A DNA stretch of 9,708 bases from Planctomycetaceae bacterium. Lineage in GTDB: Bacteria; Planctomycetota; Planctomycetia; Pirellulales; Thermoguttaceae. Below the pieces are notes generated by a model. The model saw nothing but the letters and a program-made list of their open reading frames with translations. It did no database searches and had not been told where the DNA came from. How positions within the stretch are numbered: the stretch's first letter is position 1; every line of letters begins with the position of its first letter. This document shows positions 1 through 7,336 of this stretch, one piece after another. The stretch is from the NCBI GenBank assembly GCA_031259095.1, contig JAIRLW010000482.1, positions 1 to 9,708 on the forward strand. The letters run 5' to 3'. Both the position numbers and the translations under genes were made by a program.

Positions 1-1752
1 TTCCCAACGGTGTGAAATTTCATTGGTTTTCGAGTTGTAACTGCTCAGTAACACTTGGTCACGATAACATTCATTTTCCGGCTGTAAACTCCATCGGTTG
101 GAATTTAGTTTATGGTGAATTGGTTTTCCGCCAATCACCAATCCACTGCCGCGACTGCCGACGCCGGAACGAATCGCATAAAGAATTGCGTCAAGATAAA
201 CGACATGGGCAAGACAAAACGGATTATGATCGTGCTGAAATTGTTGCCATGCGTCGTTGACCGCAATTTTCAAATCGTCTGGACGACGAATCAACGCGCC
301 GAATTGAGACATCCGTTGACGAACCAAATCGGGAATCGTTCTTTTTTGTTGGAATGCCGACACGTCCGGCATTCGCATTTTTATTTTTGATACGATAGCA
401 TCGGGATTAAGCGTCCAATGGTTATAGCGGTTGGCAATCAATTCCGCCGCGCGGAACGCTCCAACCTGACCGGAATTAAGCGCGGAACCGCCGGGACGTG
501 AAACTCCATGCGAACCGTTGACCTCGCCAATGGGAAAAAAATGTTTAATGTTGGTCGATTCCCACCAAATGGTTCCGGCAAGACCGCCGTTATTGTGTTG
601 GGCGCAAACCGCAATTTCAATCATTTCGTTACTCAAATCAATTCCGTTGACGGCGTAAAGTTTCACGGCGCTGGGATTCATTTTTTCCAGCCGTTCAATG
701 GGAGAGTTGAGCAATGCCGCCGAGTTTTTGAGATAATGATACGCTTCCGCCGACAATTGATTAAAACTAAAATCTTGCGGATTTTCACGGTAATCGAGAA
801 AAACACGTCGATGTTGTTCGACTGTTTCAATATAAACTAATAGGTCAATCATCGAACTGCCGCCGATTATTTTTTTTACGTCGAAGGGCCACTGATAACC
901 TTTCAAAAAAATATTTGAATACAGATCGGCGGGCGAGTCAAAATAGTCCAGTAAAAATTCACGCGGATTCTTGCCGTTTTGATCGGTACTGACAAATTTT
1001 GGAACAACCTGCATATATGTTCCTGAAACATTCCAACGGAACGCAATCGACGCCATTCCGAACTGTGATTCCGGCAGATTTTGCGCTTCCGCGCCAATCG
1101 CCAATGCCAAACCGATACCGCCGTGATGACCTTTGGGATAAACGCTTGATTCATACAAACCGCCGGGACCGCCAACCGCAAAAACAATATTTTCAGCAAT
1201 AATTGGAACACATTTATTGTTTTCGTCCATAAAAACCGCTCCGCAAATTCGATCTTCCCATTTCAGCAGTTCCACACAGTAAAAACGTTCACAAACCGGA
1301 ATTTGTAACTTTTTAACTTGTTTAATCAGCGCGATACACATATCGCGCGAGGTGTAGGGACCGACCGAAGTGGCCCGTTGACGCGGATCGTGATCGGTTT
1401 TATAACCGGCAAACTGACCAAACATATCGGTTGGAAATCGGACGCCGAGATTGACCAAATGAAAAAAAACGCGGGCAGACAATGCGGATTCAATCAACGC
1501 AAGATCGCCATGCATCGAACCGCCATCAAAAAGTGTTTGAGCCATTTCGTGCGGTGAATCATTCTGGCTGCCGCAAAGCGAAATTTTGTAATAAGTTTGT
1601 TTATCACTTCCGGTGTTGATGGAAGTGCTTTGGTCAAGACCTTCGGTAGCGATTAGAATATCGTCCACTCCTTCGGCACGAAGTCGAACCGCCGCACAAA
1701 GTCCCGCCGCACCGCTGCCGATAATTAACGTGTGTACTTTTTGCATCGTCAT
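1..1752 (-). CDS. FAD-dependent oxidoreductase, fumarate reductase/aspartate oxidase flavoprotein superfamily (C-terminus beyond the left edge)
   Basis: Reading the minus strand from 1752 to base 1 gives 584 codons with no stop, so the gene runs off the window. The start at 1752 (MTMQKVHTLIIG) is chosen because GAGGAG at 1762-1767 lies 9 nt upstream; ATG 1746 is a less well spaced alternative. Seen: a Rossmann FAD-binding motif G12-S-G14-A-A-G17 near the N-terminus, an acidic residue E37 closing the second strand, a second glycine-rich motif (AVGGPGGLY), a QHNNGG motif at residues 385-390 where related flavoproteins have their HxxxGG active-site segment, and a C-terminal FAD-domain motif starting E410-V-N-G-S-H-G with PGGSALNSGQ following. 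These place it in the FAD_binding_2 superfamily, which typically reduces or oxidises dicarboxylates or similar substrates. The substrate is not determinable here. The sequence HDPRQRAT in the capping region looks characteristic of an anaerobe-rich subgroup of unassigned function. No SdhB/FrdB partner is visible. By family length, probably fewer than 100 residues are missing. Superfamily confidence is high; specific activity is unknown. Confidence 0.9.
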   Translation of the reverse strand, partial: MTMQKVHTLIIGSGAAGLCAAVRLRAEGVDDILIATEGLDQSTSINTGSDKQTYYKISLCGSQNDSPHEMAQTLFDGGSMHGDLALIESALSARVFFHLVNLGVRFPTDMFGQFAGYKTDHDPRQRATSVGPYTSRDMCIALIKQVKKLQIPVCERFYCVELLKWEDRICGAVFMDENNKCVPIIAENIVFAVGGPGGLYESSVYPKGHHGGIGLALAIGAEAQNLPESQFGMASIAFRWNVSGTYMQVVPKFVSTDQNGKNPREFLLDYFDSPADLYSNIFLKGYQWPFDVKKIIGGSSMIDLLVYIETVEQHRRVFLDYRENPQDFSFNQLSAEAYHYLKNSAALLNSPIERLEKMNPSAVKLYAVNGIDLSNEMIEIAVCAQHNNGGLAGTIWWESTNIKHFFPIGEVNGSHGVSRPGGSALNSGQVGAFRAAELIANRYNHWTLNPDAIVSKIKMRMPDVSAFQQKRTIPDLVRQRMSQFGALIRRPDDLKIAVNDAWQQFQHDHNPFCLAHVVYLDAILYAIRSGVGSRGSGLVIGGKPIHHKLNSNRWSLQPENECYRDQVLLSSYNSKTNEISHRWE

Positions 1753-1761
1753 TTTTTTATA

Positions 1762-1767
1762 CTCCTC
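1762..1767 (-). promoter_or_regulatory. Ribosome binding site of the FAD oxidoreductase
   Basis: GAGGAG on the minus strand, 9 nt from ATG 1752 and 15 nt from ATG 1746. The spacing decides for the upstream start. Other genes in this window mostly lack such a clear site. Confidence 0.7.
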
Positions 1768-1780
1768 ACCCTTTAATGAG

Positions 1781-1809
1781 CCGTAGGTTGCGCTTCGCTC
1801 CACCTACGG
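1781..1809. repeat. REP-like hairpin, 8-bp perfect stem
   Basis: CCGTAGGT (1781-1788) is followed after a 13-base loop by its exact reverse complement ACCTACGG (1802-1809). The loop can form a further GCG/CGC pairing. The hairpin lies about 14 bases upstream of the flavoprotein Shine-Dalgarno site, so if transcription starts further upstream it would be in the 5' leader of that mRNA. There is no T-tract on either side, so it is not a typical intrinsic terminator. Its form resembles dispersed palindromic elements of planctomycete genomes (recollection, not a search result). Confidence 0.6.
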
Positions 1810-1822
1810 TTATGCACCTCTC

Positions 1823-1836
1823 GCCCCTAGCGGGGC
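1823..1836. repeat. Short GC-rich hairpin next to the REP-like hairpin
   Basis: GCCCC (1823-1827) pairs with GGGGC (1832-1836) around the 4-base loop TAGC. It sits 13 bases from the preceding hairpin, giving a paired-hairpin unit of about 56 bases (1781-1836). No T-tract follows on either strand. Confidence 0.55.
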
Positions 1837-2045
1837 TAAGAACATGATCAGTTGATACAAAAACCGAATTTCAAAGTGTGATAAATATATCACTGCTCGC
1901 CTTTCTTGTTTCATTATGGAACGAAATATTTTTATCGTCGCTGTTTTGCGAATAAACAAAACCGCATCAATTATCAGATACTTCCAATCTTTTTCAACCA
2001 TCATTGTTGTTTAAAAATTCTAGGGCGTGTTGACTCAATTGGGCG

Positions 2046-2176
2046 ACTCTAATAATTCAAATTTTATTAGTTAACGGCGTGGGTTCCCCCCCGCGCGAGG
2101 TCTATTGTGTATCAAATCGAACAGCACGGGGCAAGCCCGCGCCGTTAACTTTCGGTGAATTTTGAATTTTTAGAGA
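2046..2176. repeat. Long imperfect palindrome (about 131 bases), MITE- or REP-like
   Basis: An inner perfect 10-bp inverted repeat GTTAACGGCG (2070-2079) / CGCCGTTAAC (2140-2149) extends inward through G-C and wobble pairs. The T/C-rich left arm at 2080-2089 faces the GGGG and CCC blocks at 2128-2139. The outer arms also pair: CTCTAATAATTCAAA (2047-2061) matches the reverse complement of about 2161-2175 at all but one position. The central loop is about 38 bases. No open reading frame lies inside. The size and nested symmetry fit a non-autonomous palindromic element; no target-site duplication was identified with confidence. Confidence 0.65.
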
Positions 2177-2190
2177 TTCCTATCAATATT

Positions 2191-2208
2191 CGATCCCTAT
2201 TGGGGTCG
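2191..2208. repeat. Small 7-bp hairpin
   Basis: CGATCCC (2191-2197) pairs with GGGGTCG (2202-2208), including one T-G wobble, around the loop TATT. It lies just right of the long palindrome and resembles the GCCCC/GGGGC hairpin at 1823. No poly-T follows, so a terminator role is unlikely. Confidence 0.45.
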
Positions 2209-2293
2209 CCAACTAATTCCCATATCCGACCAACATTCCCTCCCAAATTCAAAAATAATCGGGAAAAATTTATGTCAATCTGTTTTCGGTCAA

Positions 2294-2321
2294 TTGTCAA
2301 ACGTTAAGAATTTGCTAAAAT
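2294..2321 (+). promoter_or_regulatory. Predicted sigma-70-type promoter of ftsH
   Basis: TTGTCA (2294-2299) and TAAAAT (2316-2321) are separated by 16 bases. Each differs from the bacterial housekeeping consensus at one position. Transcription would begin near 2328, leaving a leader of about 65 bases before ATG 2393. This rests only on consensus matching; promoter rules in planctomycetes are not well fixed. Confidence 0.45.
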
Positions 2322-2392
2322 GGTTCGCTTTATGGACAATATCAATTAACCGAAAAATGTTCACATGACGCTTTAATTTTCGTACTAAAACA

Positions 2393-4654
2393 ATGCCGAT
2401 TAAAAATTACAATGATGATTCCGAACCGCAACAAAACGGTTCGTCAAAAACTAAAAATAATATTCCGGAAATTGGAAATAGTTTTCCCGAAGCCGGAAAC
2501 AATGTTCCCGAACCCGAAACTGGTTTTCCTGAAATTGAAAGCGTTTTTCCTGAAACCGGAAGCGATTCTTCTAAAACCGGAAACGGTTCCGCTGGCACAA
2601 AGAACCCTAAAATCAAGAACCAAACCCAATCGAAAGACCAAGCCGATTCCGAGCAAAATCCGTTATCCGGTCAACCGGATACCAATTCGGACGCCAATAA
2701 TAATAGTTTTTCCGGTTCCGCGAAACCGCGAAAGACGGTGTCGTCAGAAGGCGGAACGCCATCGATTTTGCTTATTCTTGCTTTAGTGATTGGAACGGTT
2801 CTGATTTTAACGTTGTTCCAGACCAATAGTCAGGAAATTCCTTACAGCAGAATGATGGAACTGATCATGCTGGGACCAGAAACCGACGAAAATCCTGATC
2901 CGCATATTATTATTGAAGAAGGAACCGGTGCGTCTGCGATGACCGTCCGATATTCTAAACTCGATCATCTTGTGGTCAGTATTTATGAAATTCGCGGACT
3001 GGCAACACGTCAGGTTCTCAAAACGGCAAAAAAACCAGAACCGCAAAAAGCAGTTCCTAATGTTACAATTTTTTGCGGACGCGCCGGTTTTGTCTCTGAC
3101 AGTGCACGGCTTCAAGAACGTCTTGAGCAGAGTAAATTCACGTATCGGAGTGAAGGCTACAATTTTTTCCGCGAAAACGGAATTTATCTTTTGTTCTTTT
3201 TGGTAACGGTAGGAATTGTGATTTTTGTGATTCGCGGCGTTACGGGTTCCGGCGCGATGGCATTTGGTCGGAATCGCGGCAGACTTGTTGCGCAGGAAGA
3301 AATCGATATCACGTTCAACGATGTTGCCGGCGTGGACGAAGCGGTGGACGAACTCAAAGAAATCGTCGATTTTCTGAAAACACCGGAAAAATTTCAGGCG
3401 TTGGGCGGACGAATTCCGCGCGGCGTTCTTTTGGTGGGACCGCCCGGAACCGGTAAAACAATTCTTGCAAAAGCGGTTGCCGGAGAAGCGAATGTTCCGT
3501 TTTACAGTCTTTCCGGTTCTGATTTTGTGGAACTTTATGTTGGAGTGGGAGCGGCAAGAGTCCGTGATTTGTTTGATCGGGCGCAACGAAAAAATCCGTC
3601 AATCGTTTTCATTGACGAGTTGGACGCCTTAGGAAAAATTCGCGGAAACAGTCCGATGGGGTCGCATGATGAACGTGATCAAACACTGAATGCGTTGCTG
3701 GTGGAAATGGACGGTTTTAGCACCAATTCCGGTGTTATTGTGATGGGAGCGACCAACCGTCCCGAAATTCTCGATCCGGCGTTACTGCGGCCGGGACGTT
3801 TTGACCGTCAGGTTCTCGTTGACCGTCCTGATTTACACGGACGCGAAGCAATTTTGAAAGTCCATGCTAAAAATGTTAAATTAGCCGCGAATATTGATCT
3901 TAAGGAAATTGCGTCGATTACATCGGGGTTTGTGGGAGCCGACCTTGCGGCGTTGGTTAATGAAGCGGCGTTGCTGGCAGCCCGCGCCGGAAAAAATTGT
4001 GTAACAATGACCGAATTTAACGAAGGAGTGGAACGGGTTACGACGGGACTACAGAAAAAGCAACGTGTGATTCGTCCAGAGGAAAAGAAACGAATTGCCG
4101 TCCATGAGTGTGGACATGCGTTGGTTGCGTACTTCACTCCCAATTCCGATCCGGTTCATAAAGTTTCGATCATTCCGCGTGGTTTGGCGGCGCTTGGTTA
4201 CACGCTGCAACGTCCGGAGGATGACCGTTATCTGATGACGCAGAAAGAACTCGAAGCGCGTATTCAAACATTTTTAGCGGGAACGATTGCGGAGGAGATG
4301 AAATTTGACGCGGTTTCGACGGGAGCGCAAAACGATCTGGAACGGGCAACCGAGATTGCGAGGGCGATGGTGATGGATTTTGGGATGAGTCGGTTGGGGC
4401 GTATTACATTTCGGGACAATCCTCGCTCAAATTTTTTAGGCGATGGTTTCCCGTCGGCGCGTCAACACAGTGAAAAAACCGCATGGGAAATTGATCAGGA
4501 AATCCGCTCGATTCTCGACAATCTTTTCGAAAAAACGCGCGAACTTCTCCATCGTAAACGCGACGTCTTAGAACGCCTCACGGAACGTTTACTCGAAAAA
4601 GAAATAATCGAAACCGATGAACTCAAAGAAGTCATCGAATCATGTCCAACCTAA
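2393..4654 (+). CDS. ftsH: ATP-dependent zinc metalloprotease FtsH with extended N-terminus
   Basis: Membrane-bound AAA+ protease that pulls out and degrades misfolded or regulatory membrane and cytosolic proteins, normally as a hexamer. In order: a hydrophilic N-terminal extension (1-121) with six heptapeptide repeats at 24-65; transmembrane segment 1 about 125-142; an external domain of about 120 residues; transmembrane segment 2 about 264-281; the AAA module with Walker A GPPGTGKT (349-356), Walker [10 protein letters not shown] (404-412) and a second region of homology with candidate arginine fingers R466 and R469; then the protease domain with zinc motif H571-E-C-G-H575 and the likely third ligand D648 in [10 protein letters not shown]. 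The protein is 753 residues against about 610-650 for common FtsH; the excess is mostly N-terminal. The usual motif is HEAGH, so Cys573 is a mild variant. No clear Shine-Dalgarno precedes ATG 2393, but the next in-frame Met lies beyond transmembrane segment 1, so this start is needed. All catalytic residues are present, so it is probably active. Confidence 0.97.
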   Translation: MPIKNYNDDSEPQQNGSSKTKNNIPEIGNSFPEAGNNVPEPETGFPEIESVFPETGSDSSKTGNGSAGTKNPKIKNQTQSKDQADSEQNPLSGQPDTNSDANNNSFSGSAKPRKTVSSEGGTPSILLILALVIGTVLILTLFQTNSQEIPYSRMMELIMLGPETDENPDPHIIIEEGTGASAMTVRYSKLDHLVVSIYEIRGLATRQVLKTAKKPEPQKAVPNVTIFCGRAGFVSDSARLQERLEQSKFTYRSEGYNFFRENGIYLLFFLVTVGIVIFVIRGVTGSGAMAFGRNRGRLVAQEEIDITFNDVAGVDEAVDELKEIVDFLKTPEKFQALGGRIPRGVLLVGPPGTGKTILAKAVAGEANVPFYSLSGSDFVELYVGVGAARVRDLFDRAQRKNPSIVFIDELDALGKIRGNSPMGSHDERDQTLNALLVEMDGFSTNSGVIVMGATNRPEILDPALLRPGRFDRQVLVDRPDLHGREAILKVHAKNVKLAANIDLKEIASITSGFVGADLAALVNEAALLAARAGKNCVTMTEFNEGVERVTTGLQKKQRVIRPEEKKRIAVHECGHALVAYFTPNSDPVHKVSIIPRGLAALGYTLQRPEDDRYLMTQKELEARIQTFLAGTIAEEMKFDAVSTGAQNDLERATEIARAMVMDFGMSRLGRITFRDNPRSNFLGDGFPSARQHSEKTAWEIDQEIRSILDNLFEKTRELLHRKRDVLERLTERLLEKEIIETDELKEVIESCPT
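2462..2587 (+). repeat. Six 21-bp tandem repeats in the 5' end of ftsH
   Basis: Six consecutive 21-base units encode degenerate heptapeptides of the form [F/I/V]-P-E-x-x-x-x: [35 protein letters not shown] and the decayed SSKTGNG. The shared DNA core is TTTTCCCGAA or TTTTCCTGAA followed by a purine-rich tract. The unit is a multiple of three, so copy-number change keeps the frame. The segment would be an acidic, disordered cytosolic tail ahead of the first membrane helix. Confidence 0.8.
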
Positions 4655-4665
4655 AACCATTGCCC

Positions 4666-4672
4666 AAGGAGG
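4666..4672 (+). promoter_or_regulatory. Strong Shine-Dalgarno-like AAGGAGG without an obvious start codon
   Basis: AAGGAGG lies just after the ftsH stop codon. No ATG, GTG or TTG that opens a frame occurs within the next 5-12 bases; a GTG further on at 4695 is followed at once by TAG. ATG 4714, in frame with the downstream glycosidase, is about 41 bases away. It may be a chance match, a relic, or a standby site for the glycosidase. Confidence 0.3.
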
Positions 4673-4730
4673 TTCACTCACGGTCGCGTCGGCGGTGTAG
4701 CCGGTTTGCCTTTATGAACGGCAAAAAATC

Positions 4731-4736
4731 GGAGAG
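4731..4736 (+). promoter_or_regulatory. Ribosome binding site deciding the glycosidase start
   Basis: GGAGAG lies 10 bases before ATG 4747. It supports that start, which also places a signal peptide directly at the N-terminus, over the in-frame ATGs at 4642 and 4714. Confidence 0.6.
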
Positions 4737-4746
4737 TAAAAATAAA

Positions 4747-7116
4747 ATGTTTAAAAATAAAAGATGGCGTTTGTTTGTGTCGTGTTGTTTGTTCCAAGTT
4801 GCGATATTGAGCGCGTTTGGTTTCGACGCATTTTCGCAGGAGAAACCGGAATCGGAATACGATTTACGTTTCAGCAAGTTAGCCGACAAATGGGATGAAG
4901 GGATTCCATTGGGAAATGCGATGATTGGTTCGCTTGTTTGGCAAAAAGACGGCGTTTTGCGAATGTCTCTTGACCATGTTGGGCTGTGGGATTTGCGGTC
5001 AAAACCAAATATCAAAACGTTTGCACAATATAATTTTAAATGGGTCGAACAACAAGTTTTGAAACGCGATTATAAACCGGTTCAAGATCGTTACGTTCCC
5101 TACGGCAAAGTTCCGTATCCAACGAAAATTCCGGGCGGAGCATTGGAGTTTGATTCGCTTTCGTCTCAGACCGTGTCCGGTGTGCGGCTGTTTCTCAACA
5201 ACGCCCTTTGTGAAGTGAACTGGCAAAACGGAACACGTTTGCAAGCATTCGTTCATGCATCGGAAAACATCGGCTGGTTTCGATTTGAAAACGCGCCGGA
5301 AAACGTTACGCCGAAACTCGTTCCGCCTGATTACAGCGGACAGAAAAATGAAAAAGTTTCTTCCGGTCAACATGCAAACGCGGCGTTGAAGTCACTTGGT
5401 TATGAACAGGGAACTGTTATTCAGAACGAAAATGCCATCGTTTATCATCAGGACGGCAGTAACGGTTTTTATTATGAAATTGCGGTTGCGTGGCAGCGAA
5501 ACGGAAACAACTTGGAGGGCGTTTGGACAATCCATCCTGCAAACAATAACAATAATGATAATGATAATGATAACAATAATGATAACACAAACGAAAACAA
5601 TTCAACAACCGCCGCTTCCGAACATGTTAAAAAATCGTTACAGTCGAGTTTTGCCCAATCTTTTGAATCGCACGGTCAATGGTGGAAAAATTATTGGGCG
5701 AAATCTTCCGTAACAATTCCTGACGCGGTTCTCGCCAAGCAGTATTACAACGAGATGTATAAATTTGGTTCGGCGGCGCGGAGTTACGCTCCTCCGATTT
5801 CGTTGCAAGCCGTCTGGACTGCCGACAACGGAAGTTTGCCGCCGTGGGCGGGCGATTATCATCACGATTTGAATACGCAGTTGAGTTATTGGGGTTGTTA
5901 TGCAGGCAATCGTCTTGAAGAAGGTCTCGGTTATCTCAATTGGCTTTGGGATATTATTCCCGAAAGTCAAAAGTTTACCCGTGAATATTTCGGCGCGGAC
6001 GGTTTAAATGTCGGCGGCGTGACGACGATTCAAGGCGAACCAATGGGCGGCTGGATTCAGTATTCGATGAGTCCGACGACATCGGCGTGGCTTGCGCAAC
6101 ATTTTTATTTACACTGGCAGTATTCACGCGATAAAGAATTTTTAGAGAAACGCGCTTATCCGTATTTGCGCGATGTTGCTGTTTTTCTTGATCAAATTTC
6201 AGTCCGTGGTAAACAAAACAAACGGAAATTGCCGATTAGTTCAAGTCCTGAAATTTACAACAATTCCTTGAAGGCGTGGTTTTTGACGACGACAAATTAC
6301 GATCTTGCGCTTATTCGTTTTGTTTATACGGCGGCGGAAGATTGCGCCCGTGAGTTAGGACGCAACGATGAAGCCGACCGATGGTCTATGATCTTGTCGG
6401 AGTGGACGGATTTTGATTTGGACAAAGAGGGCGCGTTGACGTTTGCCAAAGATTTTCCTTACAATGAATCGCACCGGCATTTTTCCAATCAAATGGCGAT
6501 TCATCCGTTAAATCTGATTGACCGGAGCAATGGAGAAACCGACCGAAAAATTATTGACGCGACCATTCGAAAATTGGAGAGTTGTGGTACTGATTGGTGG
6601 TGCGGTTATTCTTATGCGTGGCTTGGTAACATCAAGGCGCGGAATTTTGACGGCGATGGAGCGGCAAAGGCGTTGAAAATTTTTGCCGAACATTTTTGTT
6701 TACCGAATACGTTTCATGCCAACGGCGATCAAACCAAACAAGGTTATTCCAAATATACGTATCGTCCTTTTACGTTGGAGGGCAATTTTGCATTTGCGGC
6801 GGGAATTCATGAAATGCTGATACAAAGTCACACGGGTATTATCCAAATTTTTCCCGCCATTCCGAATGCTTGGCAAGACGTTTCCTTCCAACAATTGCGG
6901 ACAGTTGGAGCATTTCTTGTTTCGGCGGAGCGCAAGGACGGCAAAACGAGACGTATAAAAATCCAAAGTCTGGCAGGCGAACGATGCGTTATCCAACCGA
7001 ATTTCAACGGCGCTTTTCAACTCTCCGATAAGTCCGTCAATATCAAAGAAATAAAATCAGGTCAATTTGAAATCAACTTACAAAAAGGACAAGAAGTAAT
7101 ATTAGAACAAAAATAA
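4747..7116 (+). CDS. Secreted GH95-like glycoside hydrolase (alpha-L-fucosidase family clan)
   Basis: Predicted exported exo-glycosidase of 789 residues. The start at 4747 is preferred to 4642 (which overlaps ftsH by 13 bases) because it has GGAGAG upstream and begins with a signal peptide: MFKNKRWR, a hydrophobic stretch, and likely cleavage near AFSQ-EK. Numbering from 4747: the N-terminal beta domain contains EGIPLGNAMIGSLVW, typical of GH95; an Asn/Asp-rich insert spans about 266-286; the (alpha/alpha)6 catalytic domain has SLQAVWTADNGSLPPW, DYHHDLNTQLSYW, SSSPE and PFTLEGNF, ending in a C-terminal beta domain (IIQIFPAIPNAW). In Bifidobacterium bifidum AfcA the catalytic residues are N421, N423, E566 and D766. 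The matching positions here appear to be D374, N376, E502 and E678, so two differ. The fold assignment is firm, but 1,2-alpha-L-fucosidase activity should not be assumed: this looks like a divergent subfamily acting on an unknown, perhaps host or plant, glycan. No transporter or sulfatase partner lies beside it. Confidence 0.88.
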   Translation: MFKNKRWRLFVSCCLFQVAILSAFGFDAFSQEKPESEYDLRFSKLADKWDEGIPLGNAMIGSLVWQKDGVLRMSLDHVGLWDLRSKPNIKTFAQYNFKWVEQQVLKRDYKPVQDRYVPYGKVPYPTKIPGGALEFDSLSSQTVSGVRLFLNNALCEVNWQNGTRLQAFVHASENIGWFRFENAPENVTPKLVPPDYSGQKNEKVSSGQHANAALKSLGYEQGTVIQNENAIVYHQDGSNGFYYEIAVAWQRNGNNLEGVWTIHPANNNNNDNDNDNNNDNTNENNSTTAASEHVKKSLQSSFAQSFESHGQWWKNYWAKSSVTIPDAVLAKQYYNEMYKFGSAARSYAPPISLQAVWTADNGSLPPWAGDYHHDLNTQLSYWGCYAGNRLEEGLGYLNWLWDIIPESQKFTREYFGADGLNVGGVTTIQGEPMGGWIQYSMSPTTSAWLAQHFYLHWQYSRDKEFLEKRAYPYLRDVAVFLDQISVRGKQNKRKLPISSSPEIYNNSLKAWFLTTTNYDLALIRFVYTAAEDCARELGRNDEADRWSMILSEWTDFDLDKEGALTFAKDFPYNESHRHFSNQMAIHPLNLIDRSNGETDRKIIDATIRKLESCGTDWWCGYSYAWLGNIKARNFDGDGAAKALKIFAEHFCLPNTFHANGDQTKQGYSKYTYRPFTLEGNFAFAAGIHEMLIQSHTGIIQIFPAIPNAWQDVSFQQLRTVGAFLVSAERKDGKTRRIKIQSLAGERCVIQPNFNGAFQLSDKSVNIKEIKSGQFEINLQKGQEVILEQK
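5542..5604 (+). repeat. AAT/GAT trinucleotide microsatellite inside the GH95-like gene
   Basis: About 20 codons drawn from AAC, AAT and GAT, with single ACA and GAA, encode a run of Asn with spaced Asp. It falls between the N-terminal domain and the helical linker to the catalytic domain. Slippage in steps of three would lengthen or shorten the loop without breaking the frame. Confidence 0.85.
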
Positions 7117-7141
7117 TAGATCGGCGGAATTGGCGTCTTTA

Positions 7142-7180
7142 ACGTAAGTTCTTATGTAATAATCAGTTAAGAACACACGT
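7142..7180. repeat. Inverted repeat downstream of the glycosidase
   Basis: GTTCTTA (7148-7154) and TAAGAAC (7168-7174) are perfect inverted arms around a 13-base loop. A further ACGT/ACGT pair (7142-7145, 7177-7180) lies outside a two-base internal mismatch. It begins about 25 bases after the glycosidase stop. It could help end that transcript or act as an operator for the importer genes, but no T-tract follows and I cannot distinguish the two. Confidence 0.4.
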
Positions 7181-7246
7181 CATTTCACGGTTTAAAACAT
7201 AAAATTTGATGTAAAGTTGTTTTGGAATTAAGTATTTGCAAAAAAC

Positions 7247-7311
7247 AAACAATTATTCCACTGATATATTACAAAATGTTTAGATTAAACGAGCAATACC
7301 AATAATTGTTT
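7247..7311. repeat. 11-bp inverted repeat upstream of the permease gene
   Basis: AAACAATTATT (7247-7257) and AATAATTGTTT (7301-7311) are exact reverse complements 43 bases apart. The right arm ends 25 bases before the permease start and runs into TTTTTAGGAACG. The 7117-7336 gap has no gene, no recognisable cobalamin riboswitch box and no clear -35/-10 pair. Confidence 0.4.
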
Positions 7312-7336
7312 TTAGGAACGCGAGTATCGAAATTCC

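Larger units (their letters stand above)
1753..2392. other. Divergent intergenic region with palindromic repeats
   Basis: This 640-base stretch separates the leftward flavoprotein gene from the rightward ftsH. I see no credible gene in it. It holds two GC-rich hairpins (1781-1809 and 1823-1836), a long imperfect palindrome (about 2046-2176), a third hairpin (2191-2208) and a promoter-like pair of boxes (2294-2321). The rest, roughly 1840-2030 and 2210-2290, is AT-rich with nothing recognisable. The hairpins are GC-rich against an AT-rich background, which fits dispersed REP-like elements rather than coding sequence. Confidence 0.7.

Noticed and set aside
1810..2004. Minus-strand 64-codon reading frame in the intergenic region
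   Set aside because: It lacks a ribosome binding site, and its last residues (APLGARGA) are simply the translation of the GC-rich hairpin at 1823-1836. It is probably fortuitous.
2046..2176. Intrinsic terminator or CRISPR-like array
   Set aside because: No T-tract follows the stem, and there is a single inverted repeat rather than regularly spaced direct repeats.
2807..3586. 259-codon minus-strand reading frame opposite ftsH
   Set aside because: It is wholly antisense to conserved FtsH coding sequence, with basic low-quality composition and no recognisable motif; a shadow frame.
4642..4746. Glycosidase start overlapping ftsH by 13 bases
   Set aside because: It would put 35 basic residues ahead of the signal peptide with no ribosome binding site; ATG 4747 fits better. 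Not fully excluded.
7250..7270. CCACTG resembling part of a B12-box
   Set aside because: Only a short partial match is present and the surrounding conserved cobalamin riboswitch elements are missing.
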